The notes beneath the pieces were generated by a model, which had not been told where the DNA came from, did no database searches, and worked only from the letters and a program-made list of their open reading frames with translations. Position numbers and translations under genes: made by a program. Below, in pieces: positions 1 through 4,921 of a stretch of 6,482 bases of DNA (its first letter is position 1; every line of letters begins with the position of its first letter). Source of the stretch: Clostridia bacterium. Its GTDB lineage: Bacteria; Bacillota; Clostridia; Oscillospirales; CAG-272. The stretch lies in contig JAFTMP010000019.1 in assembly GCA_017452335.1 (NCBI GenBank), positions 1 through 6,482 of the forward strand, given 5' to 3'.

Positions 1-1
1 C

Positions 2-118
2 AAAAACAAGACCCTGTTTCTCTGCAGTGATTGCGGACACACCAGCACCAAATGGAGCGGCAAATGCCCTGCATGCGGTGCATGGAACACCATGGACGAA
101 ACGGAATTCCGCGAATAA
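2..118 (+). pseudogene. radA: RadA N-terminal zinc-finger segment, cut off by an in-frame TAA
   Basis: This is the 5' part of radA, open at the left window edge. It encodes the RadA C4 zinc finger: Cys-x2-Cys (C23-25 and C32-34 codons) and, after a TKWSGK stretch, Cys-x2-Cys (codons at 65-67 and 74-76), followed by the family-typical GAWNT. Compared with B. subtilis RadA as I remember it, only about three to five N-terminal codons lie outside the window. The frame ends in TAA at 116-118. The very same frame continues after it with a plausible RadA linker and then the ATPase domain (see 263-1387), so this is a nonsense codon inside radA and not a gene boundary. A single base substitution or a sequencing error would explain it; no indel is needed. 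If the stop is real, this fragment yields only a 40-residue or so zinc-finger peptide. Confidence 0.85.
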
Positions 119-262
119 GCGCCTGCAGGAACGGCACAGAAAAACCGTTCCATTGCGGGAAGTGACAATAAAGCCCTGCCCTTTGCCGACCTGGAGCTGC
201 CCGAATATCTGCGCGCAAAGACCGGCACAGATGAGCTTGACCGTGTACTGGGAGGCGGATTA

Positions 263-1387
263 GTGCAGGGATCAGTGGTACTGCTTGCAGGCGAGCCCGG
301 TATCGGCAAATCCACCATGCTCATGCAGATCTGTGAAAAGCTGGGAGAGGGCGCAAAGGTGCTCTATTCTTCGGGAGAAGAGTCTAAATGGCAATTAAAA
401 TACCGCGCCAAGCGCCTGGGGGTCAGCTCGCCCAATTTATTTGTGCTCACCGAGACCAATATTGAAAAGATCCTTTCGGAATGCACCCGCATTGCACCCG
501 ACTATCTGATCATCGACTCCATTCAGACCATCTTCGATGACCGTTTAAACTCTGCCCCCGGAAGCGTTTCCCAGGTCAGAGAAACTGCCCTGCAGCTCAT
601 CAACTGCGCCCAGGGACAGGGGATCTCTGTGATCTTGGTAGGTCATGTAAACAAAGAAGGGGGCATTGCAGGACCCAAGGTGTTAGAGCACATGGTGGAT
701 GCGGTGCTTTATTTTGAGGGCGAGCGGCAAAATGCCTTTCGCATCATCCGTGCAGTGAAAAACCGTTACGGCTCCACCAATGAGATCGGCGTTTTTGAAA
801 TGACCGACAAAGGGCTTATCGAAGTACCCAATCCCTCCGCCCTTCTTCTTTCGGGTAGACCCAAGGGCGTTTCGGGCAACTGCGCCGTATGCATCATGGA
901 GGGCTCCCGTCCCTTGATTGCCGAAATTCAAGCACTGTCCGTTCCCACCGTCTTCCCATCCCCCCGCCGCACCTCCAACGGCATTGACTATAACCGCGCA
1001 TGCCTCAATTTAGCGGTGCTGGAACGGCGGCTGGGTCTTCGCTTTTCTTCAAACGACGTCTATTTAAACGTGGTAGGCGGACTGCGGGTGGACGAGCCGG
1101 GCAGTGACTTAGCGCTGGCACTGGCACTGATCTCCTGCCTCAAGGACCGTCCCATTGGGGAAACGGTGATCGCCTTTGGCGAGCTGGGACTGTCGGGCGA
1201 GTGCCGTCCTGTGTCCTTTGCCGATCAGCGGATCAAGGAAGCGGCAAGACTGGGCTTCACCACCGTTCTTTTGCCTAAAGGAAACTGCGAAAAAGGGATG
1301 CTTTCCAAAATTGACGGGGTAAAGATCATTCCCGTGCGCTCTATTTTTGATGCTCTTCAAATTTTCAGTCAAGAGCAAGAGCGGTAA
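263..1387 (+). CDS. radA: DNA repair protein RadA (Sms), ATPase and Lon-like domains, N-terminus separated by a stop codon
   Basis: RadA is a RecA-like, DnaB-type branch-migration helicase acting in homologous recombination and repair. Counting from the GTG at 263, the protein shows Walker A GEPGIGKST (residues 10-18), SSGEES (36-41), Walker B YLIIDSIQ (81-88), the APGSVSQVRE stretch (98-107), the diagnostic RadA KNRYG motif (166-170), and a C-terminal Lon-protease-like domain (about 240-370) with NVVGG and GELGLSGE. All of these match the family closely. With the upstream segment from base 2 the total is about 461 codons, the normal RadA length of roughly 455-460. The region 119-262, in the same frame, reads as a normal linker ending in ELDRVLGGG, so the intact ancestor was one gene. 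GTG 263 is only the first start codon after the TAA at 116. It has a GGAGG at 251-255 with 7-nt spacing, so a zinc-finger-less protein could be made. Function of such a truncated form is uncertain. Confidence 0.9.
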   Translation: MQGSVVLLAGEPGIGKSTMLMQICEKLGEGAKVLYSSGEESKWQLKYRAKRLGVSSPNLFVLTETNIEKILSECTRIAPDYLIIDSIQTIFDDRLNSAPGSVSQVRETALQLINCAQGQGISVILVGHVNKEGGIAGPKVLEHMVDAVLYFEGERQNAFRIIRAVKNRYGSTNEIGVFEMTDKGLIEVPNPSALLLSGRPKGVSGNCAVCIMEGSRPLIAEIQALSVPTVFPSPRRTSNGIDYNRACLNLAVLERRLGLRFSSNDVYLNVVGGLRVDEPGSDLALALALISCLKDRPIGETVIAFGELGLSGECRPVSFADQRIKEAARLGFTTVLLPKGNCEKGMLSKIDGVKIIPVRSIFDALQIFSQEQER

Positions 1388-1409
1388 ACTGAAAGCTAAA
1401 GGATAATCT

Positions 1410-2594
1410 ATGACAACAATTCTTTTAAAACTTTTTGTGCCCAACTATAAAAATGAAAAAGACCCCAAGATCCGCACGGCTGTGGGAAAGCTGGCGGGGT
1501 GGGTCAGCATTGCAGTCAACGCCCTGCTGGCGCTGTTAAAAATTTTGGCAGGTGTCTTTCTTATGGGCGGATCGGTCTCCGTGATTGCAGACGGCGTCAA
1601 CAATCTGTCAGACTCCGCCTCGGGCATTATTTCCCTGCTGGGCTTTAAGCTCTCGGAAAAGCCTGCCGATGAGGAGCATCCCTACGGGCATGGTAGATAT
1701 GAATATTTGGCAGGGCTCATGGTGGCACTGTGCGTCATGCTCATCGGCGTGGAGCTGTTCATGAGCAGTATCGAGCACATTTTATCCCCCTCCCCCGTCA
1801 CCCTGCGTCCCCTTGCCATCGTGATTCTCGTTTTCTCCATTCTGTTAAAGCTGTGGCTGATGTACTTTAATAAAAGCTTAGGGCGCAAAATTGCCTCCGA
1901 CACCCTGAAGGCAACAGCGGCAGACAGCAGAAACGACGTGCTGAGCACCGGAGCGGTTCTCATCGCAGGGATCATCAGCCATTATACCGTGCTGGATCTT
2001 GACGGCTGGGTAGGCGTTGCGGTTGCGCTGTTTATTTTATATAACGGCTTTGGGCTGGTTAAAGAAACCATCAATCCTCTGCTTGGACGAGCACCCTCGC
2101 CCGAGAGAGTGGCAGAATTAAAAAGCATGGTCCATTCCTATCCCGGGGTGCTGGGCACCCACGATCTGATGATGCACGACTACGGACCCGGCAGACAATT
2201 TGCTTCGGTGCATGTGGAGCTCTCTTCCGACACCGATGTTTTGGAGGGGCATGATCTCATTGACCGCATTGAGCGGGCGGTATATGAGCAGTTGGGTATT
2301 CACCTGGTGGTGCACTATGATCCCATTTGTACCACAGACGAACGGCTTTCCGCCTTTTCTATGTGGCTTCATAAAGAAATACAGACCGTGCACCCCGAGC
2401 TGGATGTGCACGATCTGCGCATGGTGCCCTGCGAGGAGCACACCAATGTAATTTTCGATTGCTTAATGCCTCACGGTATACGCATGAGCGAAAAGCAACT
2501 GCGGGAAGCGGTGGGCACACTTGTAAAAAGCTACGATCCCACCTTTGTGGCTGTCATCAACATCGACCGCTATTATATCGGCAAAAGCCGTTGA
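1410..2594 (+). CDS. Cation diffusion facilitator (CDF) metal exporter, probable Mn-type site
   Basis: This is an integral membrane metal/proton antiporter of the Cation_efflux family, 394 residues, with about six membrane segments (roughly 30-52, 55-80, 99-119, 133-153, 177-193, 197-216). By alignment from memory to E. coli YiiP, transport site A is N64-xxx-D68 in TM2 and D172-xxx-D176 in TM5, instead of the D-D-H-D zinc set. The lack of the TM5 histidine is the pattern associated with manganese CDFs, so Mn2+ export is plausible but not proven. Site B (D87, H90, H94) is kept, as are the cytoplasmic dimer-domain ligands (H251, H268, H281, H302, D304). After the usual end near residue 305 there is a further 85-residue segment that resembles a second ferredoxin-like dimer domain. 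The start is supported by AAGGA (1399-1403) with 6-nt spacing. It lies 22 nt after radA with no terminator seen between, so cotranscription is likely. Confidence 0.93.
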   Translation: MTTILLKLFVPNYKNEKDPKIRTAVGKLAGWVSIAVNALLALLKILAGVFLMGGSVSVIADGVNNLSDSASGIISLLGFKLSEKPADEEHPYGHGRYEYLAGLMVALCVMLIGVELFMSSIEHILSPSPVTLRPLAIVILVFSILLKLWLMYFNKSLGRKIASDTLKATAADSRNDVLSTGAVLIAGIISHYTVLDLDGWVGVAVALFILYNGFGLVKETINPLLGRAPSPERVAELKSMVHSYPGVLGTHDLMMHDYGPGRQFASVHVELSSDTDVLEGHDLIDRIERAVYEQLGIHLVVHYDPICTTDERLSAFSMWLHKEIQTVHPELDVHDLRMVPCEEHTNVIFDCLMPHGIRMSEKQLREAVGTLVKSYDPTFVAVINIDRYYIGKSR

Positions 2595-2601
2595 CAACGT
2601 A

Positions 2602-3393
2602 TCAGCCTTTAAACCACTGGGTGCAGTAATGACCGTTTTCAATATAGCCCACACCGATCTCTTTAAAATTCTCGCTTAAAATATTGGCTTTGTGCCCTTC
2701 GGAATGCATCCAGGCATCCACCACCGCTTCGGGGGTGGCGTAGCCCATGGCGATGTTCTCGCCCGCATAGCGGTAGCTGATCCCACGTGCCTTCATTTGA
2801 TCAAAGGGAGAGCCGTAGGTGGGGCTGGTGTGGGAAAAATACCCCAGTTTCTGCATGTCCGCGCTCTTCTCCCGCGCACCGTTTGAAAGCTCTGCCGAGT
2901 ATGTAAGGGCAGGAAGACCTCTTGCGACACGCTCCTCGTTGACAAGACGCACCACCTCTTGTTCATAAGCAAGAATGTGGTCCTCTTCCATCACCGATTC
3001 TTCACGCTTTCCCTCTTCTTCGGGGGAAGGCTTTACTTCCTCTTTTGGTTCTTCGGGCAAAACGACATCCTCGGGCGGCTGTTGCTCTTCCTCTGAAAGG
3101 GGTAGGGATGTCACAACATCATCGGATGCTTTTTCGGGCAGTTCTTCATCAGGTAAGGGCTTTGCGTCCTCTTTGTCGGGAATGAGGTTTGAAAAATCAA
3201 GCCATGACCAATCAAAATCCTTTGAAAGATTCCCCAGCTTTTCTTTCAAACAGCAAAACGCTTGGTCAAGCAAGCTCTCAAAGGCATGCTGTTCCTGTTG
3301 CGCTCCTGTGCTCTCGCTTGCAAAAGCGCCTGCCGCACCGATGCTTGAAAGCATCATGAGGGATACCAGTAAAATTGCAATACATTTTTTCAT
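2602..3393 (-). CDS. Secreted CAP/SCP-domain protein (YkwD-like)
   Basis: This is a 263-residue exported protein. Residues 1-25 form a Sec signal peptide (MKK, a hydrophobic core, then AFA before S26); C4 is not in a lipobox context. Residues 26-72 are a short region containing C47-C48. Residues 73-138 are an acidic proline/glutamate-rich linker. Residues 143-262 are a CAP (SCP/PR1) domain with its conserved residues: H188 in FSHTSP, E212 in GENIA, H234 in SEGHKANIL, then IGVG and a terminal TQWF. Bacterial YkwD-type CAP proteins are secreted, often sporulation- or envelope-related, with poorly defined biochemistry, so no activity is assigned. The start is firm: AAAAGGAGA on the minus strand (3409-3401) lies just upstream. 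The gene is monocistronic, convergent with the CDF gene (7 nt between stops) and divergent from tcdA. Confidence 0.93.
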   Translation of the reverse strand: MKKCIAILLVSLMMLSSIGAAGAFASESTGAQQEQHAFESLLDQAFCCLKEKLGNLSKDFDWSWLDFSNLIPDKEDAKPLPDEELPEKASDDVVTSLPLSEEEQQPPEDVVLPEEPKEEVKPSPEEEGKREESVMEEDHILAYEQEVVRLVNEERVARGLPALTYSAELSNGAREKSADMQKLGYFSHTSPTYGSPFDQMKARGISYRYAGENIAMGYATPEAVVDAWMHSEGHKANILSENFKEIGVGYIENGHYCTQWFKG

Positions 3394-3419
3394 TTTGAAA
3401 TCTCCTTTTCTTTTCGTTT

Positions 3420-3463
3420 CCCGTCAAAAGACGGGGGAAGTTCTCTTTTTTTCTCCTCCTTTC
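3420..3463 (-). promoter_or_regulatory. CAP gene 5' leader: stabiliser-like Shine-Dalgarno plus hairpin
   Basis: Reading the minus strand, GAAAGGAGG (3463-3455) sits about 10 nt from the predicted 5' end but has no start codon behind it. It is identical, from memory, to the STAB-SD core that protects cry3A mRNA in Bacillus thuringiensis. It is followed by a small perfect hairpin, CCCGTC-TTTT-GACGGG (3435-3420), which lacks a U-tract on this strand and so is not an obvious terminator. The real ribosome binding site comes after it at 3409-3401. A role in mRNA stability or translation control is inferred. Confidence 0.45.
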
Positions 3464-3477
3464 CATTCGGTGCTTTT

Positions 3478-3506
3478 AGTATAACATCCTTTCTTGCCCA
3501 TTTCAA
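3478..3506 (-). promoter_or_regulatory. Sigma-A-type promoter of the CAP-domain gene
   Basis: On the minus strand, TTGAAA (3506-3501) and TATACT (3483-3478) are separated by exactly 17 bp. A TG one base before the -10 makes it an extended -10 promoter. Transcription would start near 3471-3472, giving a leader of about 78 nt before the CAP start codon at 3393. Confidence 0.75.
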
Positions 3507-3580
3507 TGCAAAATATAAGGAAGTTTACCCACCTTATGGCAGGAAATTCGGCATTTTCAATATTTATTCGGAGTATTATT

Positions 3581-4285
3581 ATGGATCGTTTTTTAAGAAA
3601 CAGAATGCTTTTTGGAAATGAAGGGCAGAAATTGCTCTTTTCAAAAAAGGTCAGCGTCTTCGGCGTGGGGGGCGTTGGAGGGTACGTGATCGAAATGCTT
3701 GCCAGAAGCGGCGTGGGTACCATTGAGATCGTAGATCATGACACGGTGAGCGAAAGCAACATCAACCGCCAAATCATTGCTCTTTCTTCCACTGTGGGCA
3801 AAGACAAGGTGGCAGTGATGGAAGAGCGCATTAAGGAAATCAATCCTAACTGCAATGTGATTGCACGCAAGGAATTTTTTCTGCCCGAAAACGCACAGAA
3901 CTTTGATTTTTCATCAAGCGACTTTGTAGTGGACGCCATCGACACCGTTTCGGGAAAGCTCGCCATTATTGAACAGTGCAAAAAAGCGGGCGTGCCCGTT
4001 ATTTCCTCCATGGGCACGGGCAACAAGCTGCACCCCGAGATGTTAGAGATCACCGACATTTCAAAAACCTCGGTCTGCCCCCTTGCAAGAGTGATGCGCA
4101 GGGAATTAAAGAGCAGAGGCATCACCCATCTGCCGGTGCTCTTTTCAAAGGAGGAGCCCATCAAGCCCGCCTTTTTTGACGATGACACTCCCAAGGGCAA
4201 AGCCGCACCCGCAAGCTCGCCCTTCGTGCCCTCCTCGGCAGGCATTTTGATCGCATCGTACGTGGTGCGAGAATTATTGAAGTAA
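3581..4285 (+). CDS. tcdA: tRNA threonylcarbamoyladenosine dehydratase TcdA (ThiF/E1-like family)
   Basis: This E1-like enzyme uses ATP to dehydrate t6A at tRNA position 37 into cyclic ct6A (E. coli TcdA/CsdL/YgdL; B. subtilis YrvM). The 234-residue protein begins with FLRNRMLFG, then an adenylation Rossmann core: GVGGVGG at 28-34, the acidic pair in VDHD (51-54), NINRQ at 60-64 containing the ATP-contacting Arg, K75 in VGKDK, and DAID at 118-121. SMGTGNKLHP, TDISKT and VCPLARVMRREL are typical of YgdL and separate it from ThiF and MoeB. It is shorter at the C-terminus than the E. coli enzyme (about 268 residues), which I believe is usual in Clostridia. The frame is open back to 3494, but the ATG at 3581 is chosen because GGAG (3570-3573) lies 7 nt upstream and homology starts there. 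The upstream extension overlaps the CAP promoter and looks noncoding. Confidence 0.92.
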   Translation: MDRFLRNRMLFGNEGQKLLFSKKVSVFGVGGVGGYVIEMLARSGVGTIEIVDHDTVSESNINRQIIALSSTVGKDKVAVMEERIKEINPNCNVIARKEFFLPENAQNFDFSSSDFVVDAIDTVSGKLAIIEQCKKAGVPVISSMGTGNKLHPEMLEITDISKTSVCPLARVMRRELKSRGITHLPVLFSKEEPIKPAFFDDDTPKGKAAPASSPFVPSSAGILIASYVVRELLK

Positions 4286-4293
4286 AAAAACTA

Positions 4294-4340
4294 TTTGGGG
4301 CTTTGCCCCAAACCCCATTTAGGTGGACCAAGGTCCCCTA
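4294..4340. repeat. Paired stem-loops resembling a dispersed clostridial palindromic element
   Basis: Two hairpins lie next to each other just after tcdA. The first is a perfect 8-bp stem, TTTGGGGC / GCCCCAAA, with a TTT loop (4294-4312). The second is TAGG-(T bulge)-GGACC / GGTCC-CCTA (4320-4340) with a very tight AA loop. GC-rich palindromes of the form GGGGC...GCCCC followed by CCCC and a GGACC/GGTCC arm recur in intergenic regions of many gut Clostridia in my memory, but copy number cannot be checked here. On the minus strand the first stem is followed by TAG and seven T, so it could also stop antisense transcription heading into tcdA. Confidence 0.5.
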
Positions 4341-4362
4341 AAAACCTTCAAAAACTCCTAAA

Positions 4363-4393
4363 GAACGGGCAGTTTTAAACCCGGTCTTCTTTT
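4363..4393 (+). terminator. Possible weak terminator after tcdA
   Basis: GAACGGG (4363-4369) pairs with CCCGGTC (4380-4386) across a 10-nt loop with one A/G mismatch, followed by TTCTTTT. The stem is short and imperfect, so it may be only part of the neighbouring palindromic cluster. Confidence 0.35.
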
Positions 4394-4417
4394 GAAAAGG
4401 GGATTGTCGACACGCTC

Positions 4418-4447
4418 AAACGGTTGCTTTTGGCAACCGTTTTTTAT
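4418..4447 (+). terminator. Rho-independent terminator between tcdA and the blaI-like operon
   Basis: A perfect 10-bp stem, AAACGGTTGC (4418-4427) and GCAACCGTTT (4433-4442), with a 5-nt TTTTG loop, runs directly into a T-rich stretch (4440-4445). It is 130 nt after the tcdA stop and upstream of the next promoter, so it insulates the two units. Confidence 0.85.
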
Positions 4448-4484
4448 ATTGGGAAAATAATTTGAAAAAAATTTCAAAAACCTC

Positions 4485-4513
4485 TTGACAAAACCACTCT
4501 AACGCGTTAGAAT
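4485..4513 (+). promoter_or_regulatory. Sigma-A promoter of the blaI/blaR1-like operon
   Basis: A perfect -35 TTGACA (4485-4490) and -10 TAGAAT (4508-4513) are separated by 17 bp, predicting a start near 4520. A stretch of A/T tracts and a TTTGAAA-AAAA-TTTCAAA inverted repeat (4461-4478) lies immediately upstream and may act as an UP element. The strength of the promoter fits a unit held off by a repressor. Confidence 0.88.
4497..4512. promoter_or_regulatory. Operator 1, overlapping the -10 box
   Basis: The core TCTAACGCGTTAGA (4498-4511) is a perfect 14-bp palindrome lying in the spacer and -10 box. A bound dimer would block RNA polymerase. It shares the pattern CTCTAA-N4-TTAGA with operator 2, which supports binding by the same protein, most simply the adjacent BlaI-family repressor. 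Confidence 0.75.
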
Positions 4514-4522
4514 ATACATGTA

Positions 4523-4538
4523 CTCTAACAGATTAGAG
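4523..4538. promoter_or_regulatory. Operator 2, just after the transcription start
   Basis: CTCTAA-CAGA-TTAGAG is a 16-bp inverted repeat with perfect 6-bp arms, centred 26 bp (about 2.5 helical turns) from operator 1. It ends 2 nt before the ribosome binding site. Between the two operators lies a further short palindrome, TACATGTA (4515-4522), which resembles the TACA/TGTA half-sites of bla, mec and cop operators but without the usual two central bases. Confidence 0.72.
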
Positions 4539-4552
4539 AAAAGGAGATCATG

Positions 4553-4921
4553 ATGGAAACACCGAAAGTATTTGAAAGTGAATATCGCTTTTGCTTGATT
4601 TTATGGGAGCATGAGCCGATCAAGAGCAGTGAACTGGTTGCGCTTTGTAAAGAGCGGCTTGGATGGAAGCCCACCACCACCTATACCGTGATCAAACGGC
4701 TGTCTGACCGCGGCGTTCTGAAAAATGAAAATACCATTGTCAGCGCCCTTGTGACAAAGGATGAGGTACAGGCGGCGCAGATCGACGAGATGATGGAAAA
4801 AACCTTTGAAAATTCCCTACCCGCCTTTATTGCCGCCTTTACCAAGCATCAAAAGATGTCAGAAAAAGATATTGACGCGGTGCAGGAGCTAATTGACCGT
4901 TATCGGAAAGGAGAACAGTAA
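4553..4921 (+). CDS. BlaI/MecI/CopY-family winged-helix repressor
   Basis: This is a DNA-binding repressor of the penicillinase-repressor family, about 122 residues, the usual size. Counting from the ATG at 4550, residues 9-70 are the winged helix, with the characteristic LGWKPTTTYTVIKRLSDRGVL-type recognition region at 37-57 and a short wing reading to VTKDE. Residues 75-121 are helical and would hold the dimer interface, which in BlaI/MecI is cleaved on induction. Two ATGs are adjacent (4550 and 4553). The AGGAG at 4542-4546 is 3 nt from the first and 6 nt from the second, so 4553 is preferred. It is cotranscribed with the BlaR1-like gene; the last A of its TAA is the first A of the next ATG. 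Two operator palindromes in its own promoter indicate autorepression. The regulated signal is unknown, so no bla or mec symbol is given. Confidence 0.92.
   Translation: METPKVFESEYRFCLILWEHEPIKSSELVALCKERLGWKPTTTYTVIKRLSDRGVLKNENTIVSALVTKDEVQAAQIDEMMEKTFENSLPAFIAAFTKHQKMSEKDIDAVQELIDRYRKGEQ

Noticed and set aside
27..263. Open frame of 78 codons overlapping the radA 5' region
   Set aside because: It lies in another frame across the RadA zinc finger and linker, has no ribosome binding site, and its protein resembles nothing. It is a shadow of radA.
2589..2599. CGTTG-A-CAACG palindrome between the convergent CDF and CAP genes as a terminator
   Set aside because: A one-base loop cannot form, and no T-tract follows on either strand.
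2975..3484. 169-codon plus-strand frame opposite the CAP gene, rich in Ser
   Set aside because: Its Ser/Phe-rich composition is the antisense of the Glu-rich linker, and it has no supporting signals. The minus-strand gene is clearly real.
3494..3519. TTGCCC and TATAAG as a plus-strand promoter for tcdA
   Set aside because: The spacer would be only 14 bp and the -35 match is poor. No better candidate was found.
3494..3580. N-terminal extension of TcdA by 29 codons
   Set aside because: The open frame exists, but it overlaps the divergent CAP promoter, lacks a ribosome binding site at 3494, and has no family similarity. The ATG at 3581 has GGAG at proper spacing.
3736..4245. 169-codon minus-strand frame opposite tcdA
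   Set aside because: It is antisense to a well-conserved enzyme and shows no recognisable motifs of its own.
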